NCBI GenBank assembly: GCA_039545315.1
Contig: BCIM01000006.1
Location: forward strand, 558,001 to 622,000
Source of the DNA: Kondoa malvinella
Taxonomy: Eukaryota; Basidiomycota; Agaricostilbomycetes; Agaricostilbales; Kondoaceae
DNA length: 64,000 nt
Reading direction: 5' to 3'
Part shown: one piece after another, positions 1 to 11,185 of the stretch
Position numbering within the stretch: position 1 is the stretch's first letter
How the letters are laid out: every line of letters starts with the position of its first letter
Position numbers and translations under genes: made by a program
The notes under the pieces: generated by a model
Told to the model about the DNA's origin: nothing
The model's database searches: none
Seen by the model: only the letters and a program-made list of their open reading frames with translations

Positions 1-624
1 ATGGACATGCAAGAACAGTGCTACAAGGAACTCTTGGACTGCAGACGCAAAGTGAGGACCACGGTAGGACTGCATATACGAGGCTGAAGCAATGCGCAGA
101 TCGGACAGAAGCTAAGGAAGTCCGACATCGCTTCCATCATTCCGGATCACGTTCTCCAGGAGCTAGCTCTCGTATGTGCCGACTCGTGCTGTATGACCAA
201 TGCTGATATGCCGCCCAACAGATCTTGCCAACAAGTCAACCCGCTTTCTGGAAGCTAGACTGTCTCACCGAAATCGACCAAGACGTGCTCGCTGGAATCG
301 ATGCAGAGATGTGTGAATTGCTCGGCGTTTGCCAGCGCTTTGCAAAGAAGGCCATTGCTGGCAGTCAAGAACCAAAGTAAGCTTGTCAGTCACCCTTTGC
401 GCGCTATCTGTTGACTCGCCAGCAGACAATCGCCCGTGGCCTCCACCTCCCGCACTATTTCAAAGCCTGGGGATCTGATGAAGTCTTTCGCTTACTCCCA
501 CTCTCGCAACAACTCAAACACCTCGTCAGCCTCAACGAAAAGGAGAGCTTCATCCAGCAAGACGGGAACGAAGACTAGCAGCAAGGGAGGTATCGCAGCA
601 ATGCCGATGCCCCGTCGCAAGTGA
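1..624 (+). CDS. RecQ-family DNA helicase, C-terminal HRDC end (5' truncated by window)
   Basis: This is the last part of a multi-exon gene that begins before the window. Exons read 1-63, 100-171, 222-376 and 423-624, joined by introns of 36, 50 and 46 nt, all GT-AG, and the frame is kept throughout. The spliced protein has an HRDC-like pattern: CYKELLDCRRKV, then SIIPDHVLQELAL, then FWKLDCLTEID and CELLGVCQRFAKKAI. This matches the helical HRDC module at the C-terminus of BLM/Sgs1-type RecQ helicases, which helps bind DNA and Holliday junctions. It is followed by a Ser/Thr/Lys/Arg-rich tail ending MPMPRRK, which may act as a nuclear localisation signal. The helicase core is outside the window, so the RecQ call rests on HRDC alone. 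Another HRDC protein, such as an Rrp6-type exonuclease, is less likely because the domain sits at the very end. Confidence 0.62.
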
Positions 625-711
625 GCTAAAGGGGATTGAACATTCGTTTACATTGTCGATATTGCATTGCATCACAAGAGCACAGTTATATTACTTGATT
701 AGCTATCCGCT

Positions 712-1730
712 TCAATGACTTCCGTTCATCTTGTTCATGGCTTCTATGCGAGCCGGTTCGATAGCGTCGTACCACTGTTTCGCGGGTCCCACAGGTATAG
801 TATCTGTGCCATCGCGCAGGCCTTGCCAAGACTCCTTCAAGAAGTCCTCGATAGTCATGCCAATGGAACGGCCGTTTTCGATATCGGGCTCTGAGGCAAA
901 GATGTTAGAGTGAGATGGTCGAACCACGGACGATGACGCTTACGATGCTTTGCGTCGTGCAATTCGGTCTGGACGGCAGCTATGGAAGACGTTCAGTCTC
1001 GTCAGCGCATCATGGACTGAGGACCTACGCGGCATTATCTCAATGACCTTCACGTTCGTGTCCTTTAATTGCGCACGAAGTGTCAAGATAAGCTGATGCA
1101 AGGCCGCCTTCGTAGCGCAATAGTTTCCACAGCGATAGAGAGGAACCATAGCGAGACCAGAGCTGGTAGCGATCACAGAAGTCGGCTTCTTGGATGCGAT
1201 AAGGTGAGGCAGGAACACCTTAAGCAGATGAATGTATGACGTGTAGTTGGTGACCATCTCCAGGCCGATAGTGTCAAGGTCGAGGGTCTCTGGCTTGGAG
1301 AAGTCCATGCCGCGTTGTATACCAGAGTTGAGGAAAACCGAGTCGAGGTCCGGATGCGCTTTCAAAACTCTGCAGGATGATCAGTCTTCCAACATAGCTG
1401 TACGGAAGATGTAGCGTACTCTTGAGCGAATGCAGGGATCTTGTCGAGCTTTGTGACTACAGAGACTATGAGCTCGGATGCACGAAACGATGATCGACGT
1501 ACTATCGAATGCATAGCTCGAAGCTTTCTCTTCTTTGCCTTTGATGAACTCGTCCAGCTTTTCCTGCCTTCTTCCGACGGCAATGACATGGATGCCTTCT
1601 TGCACAAACTTCTCCGCGAGCGTCTTGCCAATGCCTCTGTATACATGTGAGCAGACCGCAAATGCTGCACTGAGAGTACGAACGAGGTCGCTCCTAGCAC
1701 CAGAACCTTACGATATGGGAAGCCACTCAT
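712..1730 (-). CDS. Short-chain dehydrogenase/reductase (DltE-like SDR)
   Basis: NAD(P)-dependent oxidoreductase of the classical SDR fold. The start is the ATG at 1728-1730, giving MSGFPYRKVLVLGATSG. A 47-nt intron (1637-1683) with a GTTCGT donor splits the Rossmann glycine motif, which reads GATSGIGKT once spliced. VGRRQEKLDEF then follows the second beta strand. After two more introns come HPDLDSVFLNSGIQRG (the NAG-type motif), ATSSGLA, and the catalytic Tyr-Lys pair in NYCATKAALHQ. The 3' exons give PPAVQTELHD, then QPDIENGRSIGMTIEDF, and the protein ends NKMNGSH at a TGA. Length is about 260 residues, normal for the family. The PPAVQTELHD tail and lack of a membrane segment point to the cytosolic DltE-like group. 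The substrate cannot be deduced. Confidence 0.85.
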
Positions 1731-2189
1731 GCTGCAGTGGAGTATGGCTGTGACGGAACGAAGTACAAAGATAGAAGCTCCCGATGATGACAGCCGACAC
1801 GGAGGGATACATTACGCGCGCTCGCAAGAACCAAGCCTGGCTTAGACAGCGACAGACAGAGCAACAAGAGCGACATAGCTTGAGGGTACTGAAGGCTCCC
1901 CGACGATTTCGGCAAGACACTTGTCAAGTTTTCGGTCATGCATTGATCTCCTCAGAAACGGAGCACGAGAGACCGTGTAGTACTGAATACATCGAGGTAT
2001 TTCATGCAGATCTTTGCATATCAAGCCTCGCAAGTCGTGGTCGAATGTCAAGCGAGGTCTCCGCCAAGAATTTACCGATTCTCAAATTCCAACAGTGCAC
2101 GCCTCTTGCTCCTATGCAACCGCACACTCTGTTCAGACGCAAGCATCCCATATTGCACTCTATCGTTCAACCAAAAGTGTATTTCCTGT
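1731..2189. other. Intergenic region upstream of the SDR gene
   Basis: This 459-bp gap separates the SDR start from the FAM72-like stop, both on the minus strand, and should hold the SDR promoter and the FAM72-like 3' UTR. A 203-codon plus-strand open frame crosses it, but it runs into the FAM72-like coding sequence and has no recognisable motif. Confidence 0.5.
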
Positions 2190-3699
2190 TCACAAAGTCA
2201 GCTTTCCCCAGATCCGCGCCAGCCGACTTACTGTTCCATTCTTATCATCCCAATTCGCAGCTTCCTCTTGATTCCCTTTATCGCTCTTTAGTCGATCCCT
2301 TCTACTTCCCCAAGACTCCGCTCGAGACCTTCTATCCGCGAGAAACTCCTCTAACGAAATTTCTTCCTCTGGATCATCCTCCCTCCGCCTTGTAAGGGTA
2401 TATCTCCGATCTAGCTCTTGATCTAATGTGGTACCAGCCGTCCGAGCTCGATCTCGACCTGCAGCGAGAGTCTGGTCGTTTAGCGGTTCTGATCGTCGAG
2501 GTCGGTTGCTGCTGGATGACTGCATCCATGTTAAGCTGTCCCGTAGACTTGCTGCATCGCGAACCTGCACACCATTGATCCGTGGTGCAGCCGCTCGATT
2601 CGCTTGTGATGTAATTTCAGCCTGTCTTCTGTTGCGCATTGCTGCAGCTTCGGCCTCTCTTGGTTCATCATCCGGACATGACCAAACTGAATGAGCTGGT
2701 TTTCTATACGGAAGCCAATAGGGCAAAGCGCGATTCGACCGGGAAGTAGGAAACAACCAGTCGCAAGGATCGCCAATGAGACCTTCAGCATAATCTTCTT
2801 TTAGCGGAGGTAAATCTTCCCAACCGTATTTCTCGCCCGAGTCTTGTCGAAGCGATGGACTGACGGCTTGTTCGATGAAAAAGAAGGGCATAGGTGGAGA
2901 GCGACGAGAATAGCGCAAGCAAGACGAGCATAATTCGGCAACGTGCTGGCCTATTACTTGACCGCTGCGAGACGCATGAGATTGATCATGCAAGTCAAGC
3001 AACGGATCAAGCGCACCAGCACCTGCAACCGAATTTGATCCTCCGACAACTGCACCCTATCGTCTCCTCGACCGGCTCGTCCAGTAGTGCAGATACAGTA
3101 TCAGGCGGAGGAGCATCAGAAGCGAACCTCTTCCCGTTCGCTTTCCGTTCGAAAGAGCGAGAAGTGAATGACGCTTCTTTTTGCCCTCTTGAGCAGACCA
3201 GCGTCTTACAAGAATTGCAGCGCAGTTCCCAAACATCATGATCGTCCTTTGGCCATAATCTCGGTCTCCAAGGTTGTTCATCTTCGCCTTCGCCTTCCCA
3301 ATCATGGCGACTATCTGCTAATGCAGACCGAGTACGAGCATTTTCAGCCCAAGAACGAGAGTGATTAGGATGAACGGCGTTTGCTGAAGTAGCTAAATTG
3401 ATGATGGGAGCTCGGCCTCGGGAAGCTCGAGCGCTGTGTCCTCGCTGAATTGACGATACAAACAGCGTTTCCTCATCTTCAGATTCGCTGTCTGCTGACA
3501 ATAGTGGAGCCATTGGGTCCAATGACCGAGTAGCGCTTGCGGCAGGATAGGAAGGCCGTATCGTTTCTCGTTCTGCGTCTGGTTCTGCGTCGACATGATC
3601 GCCGAGACGCACTTCCTGAGACACTGAGCTGTTCCACCACCGTTCGTGTTCTTGCAGAAGGGCTAATCTTTCCGCGGTACTCGTAGTATGATCCGACAT
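2190..3699 (-). CDS. FAM72-like zinc-binding protein
   Basis: Two exons (3023-3699 and 2190-2964) joined by a 58-nt GT-AG intron give exactly 484 codons including the stop, so the splice keeps frame. Residues about 140-160 contain RCNSCKTLVCSRG, followed by SDAPPPDTVSALLDEP and ETIGCSCRRIKFGC. Across the splice come GQVIGQHVAELCSSC and then PPMPFFF. The order (CxxC with a CSRG-type motif, a D.PP segment, a second Cys cluster, a GYHVV-like strand, PCxxC, then an aromatic patch) is the FAM72 pattern. Vertebrate FAM72 is about 150 residues. Here a disordered Ser/Asp/Glu-rich N-terminus and a charged C-terminal tail rich in RRR/EEE segments enlarge it to 483. FAM72 has been linked to control of uracil-DNA glycosylase in mammals, but no role can be assigned here. 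Confidence 0.66.
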
Positions 3700-3852
3700 G
3701 GATGTGTGGGGAAGAGGTGTAAATTACGTTTCGACTTCTGTATTAGGATCAAATCTACGATAGACTACAAGGCACTACAGATAGGACTTGCTCCAGGGAC
3801 ACTCAGCACAGGGACACTTGGAGAAGAAAGCCAACCCTATCTTGCGGTTGAC

Positions 3853-4924
3853 CTATAACTCCGATTTGGGTGCAGCGCTCTTGGGTAGAAGCTTTTCGAT
3901 ATCCGCGGCAATAGCTTCTGGTGTAGTGACCTGTAAAAAGATCTCAGCACGAACCTATCGCTGTTATTGTTACTCACAGAAGTATACCTCTTCTCGACCT
4001 TGCCATCTGGTCCTATGAGGAACTTCTCAAAGTTCTGTACATCATTCGGATGAGTATACAGAGACTGCCAGGTCGTAAACGGTGCGACTGACCCATTTGA
4101 TACGGCTCCTAATAAAATGCCTTTGCATCAGTTTTCCGCTGCATGCGCAGAGAAAGCAAACGTACATGCCCAAACTCGACTTTTGCGATTTGAGATAGGT
4201 AAAGACTTCACTCGTGTTGTCGCCATTGACATCGCTCTTTGCCATGAGGGGGAAAGAAACACCATGGTTGAGTTCACAGAATTGCGCTACGGTTGCATCG
4301 TCGCTTGGTTCTTGACCTCCGAATTGCTGGAATGGATCTTTAACTATGTGATGATGCTTAGCTGTTGTACGCACATTGCAAGGGAAACCGATCAGTTCGA
4401 ATCCTCGGTCTTTGTAGTCTGTGTAGAGCTTCTGAAGACCTTTATACTGAGTAGTCGCAAGTGTGAGTAATTGAATGAGCTATCGAAAGGCCTGCTTACT
4501 TGCGGTGTGAAGCCACACTGCGAAGTGCCAGACTAGTCAGAACAGCCATTCATCGCTGAGAGGCGATATATGTACCTGTAAATACCTGATCAGTAAAGCA
4601 CGCATAGACGATACAGAGAGAGACACACCTTTGAAGCAGCTGAAAACGTCGGATAGTCAACATTCCCGAACTAATGGGTCAGCTGATCGAAAGCCTCACT
4701 GTTGGTAATTCTACCCTCGCAAAGCTTCAGCGATAAGCTCTTCCACCACAGAACAGCACTCACAAGACGACTTTGCCTTTCAATTGATTGAATTCATACG
4801 TTTTTCCACCTGGAAGAGTGCTTTTGAGACCGTAAAAGGGAGCTTCGGACATGGCTGAAGTTGCTAGTGATCGACTGGTGATGACTGTGAGGGCTAATGG
4901 GCGTAAGACTGAAGACAAGAGCAT
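3853..4924 (-). CDS. Glutathione peroxidase-type thiol peroxidase (Gpx/Hyr1-like)
   Basis: Thiol peroxidase that reduces hydroperoxides, in most fungi with thioredoxin. The peroxidatic Cys is in SKCGFTPQYKGLQ, followed by ELIGFPCNQFGGQEPSDD with the Gln and the resolving-type Cys region. Next come FPLMAKSDVNG and IKWNFEKFLIGPDG with the conserved Trp, and the end is PKSAAPKSEL at 3853. At least six introns break the gene. Two in-frame ATGs matter. The downstream one (4850-4852) gives the usual cytosolic start MSEAPFYGLKS. The upstream one (4922-4924) adds 24 residues beginning MLLSSVLRPLALTVITSRSL, basic and lacking acidic residues, like a mitochondrial presequence. The exon structure just before the catalytic Cys (about 4630-4770) could not be fully resolved, because the expected VNVASK strand is only partly visible. 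Confidence 0.82.
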
Positions 4925-5199
4925 GCACTGGGTCGGCGTTGGACCTCGAGGCGGCCAGCAGTCGGGCCGGGAGGATCTGCAACGCAGCAACTGTGCTCAG
5001 CTTACAAACATGATTTCTGATTTGTAATTTTTCTAAGCTTGTTTGTTGTTTTTTCTCTCGACGCTCGAAGAGTGTCCTCGCTCGTCGACCTCTGCTCTCC
5101 TGACCGTTCGCTCTACCGCTCGTCTGTGGCTGTTCATCGTCTCAACAGTGCTCTAGGTCTCGCAAGCCAACTATCAAGTGAAATATACCTCGAGCCAGC

Positions 5200-8184
5200 A
5201 TGAATTCCCCTCGCACGACCAGAACACCTTTCATCCCTTCCAAGCCAGCTACACCAGTTGATCGAGATTCTCCAGTAACATCAGGCGCCGTCTCACGCCT
5301 TCGACAACAATATGATCAGAACGAATCACCCTCAGTCTCTCCCTTGACCACGTCAAACCTCGCCAGTCTAGATAATGTCAAACAACCCATCGTTCGAGCC
5401 AAAATCACTCCTTCTGCTGCTCCTAGGAAGAAGATTAACATCCCAGGAGCAGAAAGAGCAGATACACCTGTTTCTAGAAGACCGCCTGTGACGCCTGGTA
5501 GACCAGCAAGTGTTTATGCGCCTGAAACAATTACTAGATCTATTCGACCGCAAAGTAGTCTTGATGTGAGATCTCAGTCAGCGTTCGATTCTTATGCACC
5601 CATTTCTGCTGCGAATCTGGAAACGCCGATACATAGAAGAGCAGCTACGGAATCGGATGCTATTTCGCTTACTTCTTCTGGCAAAGCGGCGAAACAGGAT
5701 ACTGTTGTCGTATGCGTGAGGTGAGTAGACCTCCTTGCATTGTCACAAATTGCTCATGCGGATATAGGATACGACCTGCCGCATTATCAACAGCCGCGAG
5801 CGCACGCAACCCATCTGGCTATGTCGAAGAAGCTTGGGCTGCAGACCCGCGCATGGGCACTGTCTCTCTCATAGACGATACAAGAGCTAGCAGCGACTTC
5901 AGATTCGGTCAGTCCCTTCTTTCACCAGTCTGTAAACAAAGCTGATGGATGTACAGATGCCGTCGTGACTGGATCTGGCAATAGTCAAATTTACCATAGC
6001 GCAGGGAAACCGCTCATTAGGTCTTGCATGGAGGGCTTTGACGCTGTCATCTTTGCCTATGGTCAGACTGCATCTGGCAAGACGTTTACTCTGGTGAGTC
6101 TTGCGTTGTTTGGGGGTTTTGGTCATGTGCTGATTTGAGTTAATAGACTGGCACTCAACTCAATCCCGGTATCATCCCACAAGCAGTAACAGACATCTTT
6201 GAATACATCCGAGCCGTGCGTGACTCCCTTCTTACGATTGACGCAGTCTGACAGCGTTTCCAGAATCCGCATCGAGAATTCCTCCTTCGAGCCTCATACC
6301 TAGAAATCTACAACGAACAACTCAAAGACCTTCTCGCACCCGAAACTCAAGGTCTAGTCAAGATCAGACAAGATGAATCGAAACGTTTCTTTGTCTCCCC
6401 TTTAAGGGAAGAAGTCGTTACGGGGGAACAACAAGTCGCTGCTTTGCTTTTGAGAGGAGAAGCGAATCGACATACTGGTTCAACCGATTATAATGCGAGG
6501 TCGAGTAGAAGTCATACGGTTTTCCAAATGATTGTTGAGAGTAGGGAGGCGGGGAGTGGGGATAGCTTTGAGAGGGTTCGACCGGGTCAAGGTGTTAATG
6601 GGAGTAGGTTGGCTGCGAATGGTGGTGGTGCCGTCAAGATTAGTCGTTTGGTGAATTTTACATGCTAGCACGAATCCAGCGGAAATGCTGATCGTTTTGG
6701 CAGAGCTTAATTGATTTGGCTGGTAGTGAAAAGGCAACCAGTCAGCAGGAACGAAGAGTAGAAGGTGCTTTCATCAACAAGAGGTCCGTCCCTTGCTCAA
6801 GACAGGAGTATACCTGATGTGGTTTGACAGTTTACTTACACTCGAAAAGGTCGTAGCGGCCCTCACAGACGACAAACCAAGAACACACATCCCGTATCGA
6901 GACTCGAAGCTTACTCAGATCTTGCAGCCGTCCTTATCCGGCACAGCGAAAGTCGCCGTCATTTGCACTATCAACCCTTCAACCACTGCTATCGAGGAAT
7001 CCAAGTCTACGCTCAAGTTTGCTTCCAGAGTCAAGAAGGTCCAGGTCGCTGCGCAAAGCAATGAAATCATCGATGACAAGGCTTTGCTTAACAAGTACAG
7101 AAATCAGGTGAGCCGCTCGTGCTGCACTGTCAAAATGCTTGCTGACTGTGTGACAGATCGCTGAACTTCAAGCTCAACTGGCAGAGAAGGCAGCTGAAGT
7201 CGCTGCTGTGCCTCAGACCCCAAGAGGACCAGCTGCAAGTAAGCATCGAGAATCGGTAGGTGTCAACCTTTAGTACTACTGTCTGCTTATGACTCTTTTT
7301 TCTCGCAGACGACACAGAACAAGGTACAAGTCGAAGCCCTCAAGAGTCAGATTGAAAGTCTACAAACGCTATTCTTGACTTCGAAGAATGTCGACATAGA
7401 TCGAGTCAGTCAATTACCGGAGTACGACTGGCATGCTGATTTTCATTCAGGACGAGCTTCCTGTCCGGCCGCTGTCCATCGTGAAAGAGGCTGGCCCAGA
7501 CAAAGATCCAGAAGTACTTCTCGACCAGCTCAATGATGCACAAGAAAAGGTCGCAGATCTTGAAGACAAGATCACGAAGCTACTCGCTGAACTCAAGGCG
7601 GTGCGGGACGACTTGGCTGCCCGGCCTGTAGTAGCCCGGGACGCACCTGAGCACGAGAAAGATCGGGTGATTGCTGCACTACAGAAAGAGCTCAGAGAGA
7701 TGGAAGTCATATTGGCCAACACCGATCCTGAGGAAGCTGCGAAACGAGAGCGTAGGATGGTAGAGCGAGACTGGAGTGCAAGAGTTCGGACGCTGGAGCG
7801 CGATGCTATAGTCAGAAAGGAAACAGAAGCAAAGGCCAACGAGCTCTTGGCTGCCGAGCGAAAGGTAAGAATTATGTCTGCGTGCTTGGAGCAGTCTGAT
7901 AAAGTGGTCTGCAGCGGACGAAGGAGCTAGAGCAATTCATCATCCAGCACTTGACGCAAGAGGCGGAGAAATTGGCAGAACGTAGAAGCTCTACAGCAAG
8001 AAGAAGCTCTATCGGCTTGTCAGATGATGTCGACATGCCCAGCCTGCTCGATGAAGAGACCAATCTTGGACTTCTTACGTCTTCTTTTCAGTCCATGACC
8101 TTCGACCGCCTTTCCGACATGGACGACGAGGCTGACAGAACACCTTCACCTCCGAGAAGACATCGCGCAATGATTTCCCAGTAG
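5200..8184 (+). CDS. Kinesin-7 (CENP-E/Kip2-type) motor protein
   Basis: Microtubule motor with an N-terminal disordered extension of about 175 residues rich in Ser/Pro/Thr, then the motor domain, then a coiled-coil tail. The motor starts at DTVVVCVRVRP across an intron. It contains the P-loop in FAYGQTASGKTFTLTG, switch I in NARSSRSHTVFQM, switch II in LIDLAGSEKA, and the microtubule-binding and neck region HIPYRDSKLTQIL then STLKFASRVKKVQ. The motor in the middle with a Ser/Pro-rich N-terminal head is typical of fungal kinesin-7. The tail has heptad-like segments, for example LDQLNDAQEKVADLEDKI, and ends at a TAG at 8182-8184. Several 50-70 nt introns interrupt the motor. The divergent neighbour is the peroxidase, with 275 bp between starts. 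Confidence 0.88.
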
Positions 8185-8442
8185 CTGTAGCTGATGGGCA
8201 TCGGTTTGTATTTGTACTTAGTTGAGGATGTTCATTTAAGTCTTAGCCTGGCAGAAGCATGATTCTCGGTGCCTGCGCGTCAATGTAGCATAGTCAATGG
8301 AAACATTCGTTCTGTCAGCAAAACACGATATGCTTCATTGCGCTTCTGTCGGTCTCCTTCTAGTGGATCCTCTTGTTGCCAATGCCATCATATACTTTAA
8401 TGATCTGACCTGCAAAGCTGTCGCTCCCACTGCAGGGAGGTC

Positions 8443-10827
8443 TCAGTTTAATGCAAACAGCGGAAAGTAGGTCGTACCCAATGTGCTTGCTTCATATATC
8501 TGTTGGGCAGCGCCATGGGCACCTTGCTGTGAGCCGAGGGCCGAATGGAGTGCATGTACGACTAAAGCGCGTAGATTCGGCACATCGTACGCCCGACTGA
8601 AGAACAACAGTCCAATGAGGATGTTGAGCTGATGCTGGAGCGGTGTACACAAGCTGAGGGTATAGAAGTACTGTAAAGCCGCAAAAACTACCGGTGACGA
8701 TTCAGGCATTTCTAATGTTCGAGGTGAAGTTCGCAATTCGCTAATGTTGGCTGGACTGTTGAGCGAGATGGCTTGTAGTGGACCAGACATATCGGAGCCG
8801 TTTGACTCAGCTTGTGCATGTAGTTTCGTCAGAGCCGTGCGAGCCTTGTCTCTAAATTCATTGAGCTTGGTCGCGAACCATGGGAAACGCTCTTCTAGCA
8901 TTTTGCGATTGCATCCGAGTCGATTGCCATCGTAGCATACGATTTCAAAGTCGTTCATTGCTGAAGTAGCCAAGCAAGTAAGACCGAAATCTTGAGCTAC
9001 AGGCGCGACTAGACGAAGCGGTGGTTGGTAGATACCGAACGCCTGTGCACCAAAACCTTCTTGAGCAAGCGAGATTGCTACGAGACAAACAAGCATACCT
9101 CTAGATCCACAACAGCAATGTGAACAAAGTTGTTCTGCCGATGATCGTAATCCGCTGCTATCTCCCTATCCCGATCACCAATAATGATCACTTGATTCCC
9201 ACTAAAAACAGCTTTGTTCCAGCTCGCTCCGTTATGCGTAATAGCGCCAGGATCAATCTGATAGTCATCAGCTTTTATTCTCCGTGATCATGGAAGAACG
9301 CACCTTTTGCCAAGTCAATCTCCCACCTCGAGGTTGGGCAGAGAGATCTAGTGACCAGATAGCAAAGCAGGAAGACTCGTTCGACAGGTAGGTGCCTGCA
9401 ATGACTAGGTGATCGCCTATGATTGCTCCAGTAGGGAATCTGTGCGAATGGCAATCACTAAAAGCCCCAGCTTAATAGTGACATCAAGCACTTACCGCAA
9501 ACCAGGAGGTAGACTAGGACCAGAGCTCATAAGGTGAGAACAGTGTGTAACAGGACAAGCAAAGTTGGGTGATCTTGGAGCAGAGACCATATCCAATTGT
9601 CGCTTCACGTTAGCGAAAGAAAAGTTGGAGAAGAGCCAAATCGGCTCAGGACTATCGCGAGATGGCAGAGCAGAGTATGAGAGTTGAGTAGAATTTGCTG
9701 CGTCGATGGATGATCTTCGAGAGGACGAGCGTTCTTTCACTATGGGTGTAGACCGGCCAGAGTTGGAGCGTGTCATTTCGGGGGAGTTTGAGGAACCTCG
9801 TTTCCGTGGGGAAGAAGGGAGTGGTTCAGGTGCCGCATGAACAGTGACTGGTCGAGAAACGGCTACTGAGCGATAAGTCCCGCAGTTGCCGTCGAATTTG
9901 CGTGTCTCGATCCAAACCATACGATCTAGGTCGAGCACTGAGATCTCTTGCAGGTAGCGATTGGCCATATCTTGTCCACCGACAATGATGAAACAGTTGT
10001 TGGTAATGCAGGACAAATGAGCATATCGAGGTGATGGTCCTGTCTGACTTGTTGCTGTTGCTGGTGTGCTTATTAGGGGAGAGGAAGCAGGCGAAGAAGG
10101 TTGGGTGGAATTCGGCGCTCGTGAAGGCGTGGGGAAGGACCAGACTCGGGTGACTGTATTGTAGACGAAGAGGTCGGAAGATACAGAGAACCCAACTTCT
10201 GATTCGTCGCCGCTTTCTGGTTGTTGCTGTGATCTTGAGCCTCTAGATGATTTCGAATTGCGAGAGTTTTGTGAAGTTCGCGAAGATACTGATCCTGCTG
10301 GGGAATGCGTGCGAGATCTTGGCTTGTAGACCATCCCGCCGAAGAACAAGATCGATTCGCCATACGCATCGGCTGAATGAAAGTATCGAGGTTCAGGGCC
10401 AGCTTGTTCTGCTGTAACTCCTTCTCCAGTATTGAGCTCTTCTACCACTTCTGCATTGCTTCCTAATCTATTGCCCGTAATCTTGCTGCTACCACGAGGC
10501 GGCCAAAGTCTCTCCCATTCTAAAGTAGCTAGATCCAATTCATATAGGTCGCTCTCGAGTATTCGTTTTGGCACGCGCCGGCCACCAAAGACATATAGCT
10601 TGTTTCGAACTATTGTAGTAGATGCTCCGACTAGTATATCCCATGAGAGAGCTTATCTCGTGCATAGAGAGAAGAGCGAACCGAGCGGAGGTGGGATATC
10701 AGCATCGCTAGTCTTGCCTTTTGTACGCCTAGCGCTTGAAGTTCTGACAACAGATACAGAATAAGACACGAGAGGACAAGCATAGATGAGCAGAAACGGA
10801 CAAGTCTGCCAAAGAAGCTTCTTGCAT
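8443..10827 (-). CDS. Kelch-repeat protein with C-terminal BTB-like domain (Ral2-like)
   Basis: The N-terminal half has kelch motifs. After spliced IPPPLALSWDILVGAS come NKLYVFGGRRVPKR, LYELDLATLEWERL, PRYFHSADAYGESILFFGG, PRYAHLSCITNNCFIIVGG and ISVLDLDRMVWIET. Long Ser/Arg/Pro-rich insertions separate the blades. The C-terminal half begins at FEIVCYDGNRLGCNRKML and continues with FPWFATKLNEF and VFAALQYFYTLSLC, which resembles a BTB/POZ domain. The last residues are FPLFALN at 8443. I place the start at the ATG at 10825-10827, followed by an intron with a GTCCGT donor; this N-terminal exon is an inference. Kelch plus BTB in this order matches fungal Ral2-type proteins tied to Ras signalling in fission yeast. 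That role is not shown by sequence alone. Confidence 0.72.
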
Positions 10828-11185
10828 CTCGAGATAGCAGACAGCAAAGATCAAAGGGGATATATGAGAATGTGGGAATCACTGCATGGGCTATCTCAAG
10901 GCAATTTGGGTATCACTAGGGCCTGCCTTGACCTGAATACGCTGTTCACAAGCGGATTGGCTGTTTTGGAGAGAGAACGCGATATTCACCCGCTCTCTGT
11001 CTCAAGACGCCGTGTTGTACATGGAGTACATCAGGCAATAGGCCATGTTGGATACCCTCAAAAGGCCGCTAAAGCCAGAACATGGTCAAGCAGGAATCTC
11101 GAGAAAACGCCCGCGCGCGACTCTCACCAATTGGGAGCAGGGCAGGTGGGCTATCAGAATAGACTAGTACAGAGCTGGGTCTGAT
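10828..11185. promoter_or_regulatory. Divergent promoter region, kelch-BTB / apyrase
   Basis: A 358-bp gap lies between two divergent start codons, so both promoters should be here. A short upstream exon of the apyrase cannot be excluded, because an acceptor-like CTTTAG lies just inside its first codons. No clear TATA box was seen. Confidence 0.45.

Noticed and set aside
1784..2395. 203-codon plus-strand open frame
   Set aside because: It runs antisense into the supported FAM72-like exon, has no motif and biased composition, and is best seen as a shadow frame.
4380..4410. GTTCGAATCC string resembling a tRNA B box
   Set aside because: It lies inside the peroxidase exon encoding RGFELIG, and no A box or cloverleaf partner is found around it.
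10786..11184. 132-codon plus-strand frame upstream of the apyrase
   Set aside because: It overlaps the start exon of the kelch-BTB gene antisense and cannot be joined in frame to the apyrase N-terminus.
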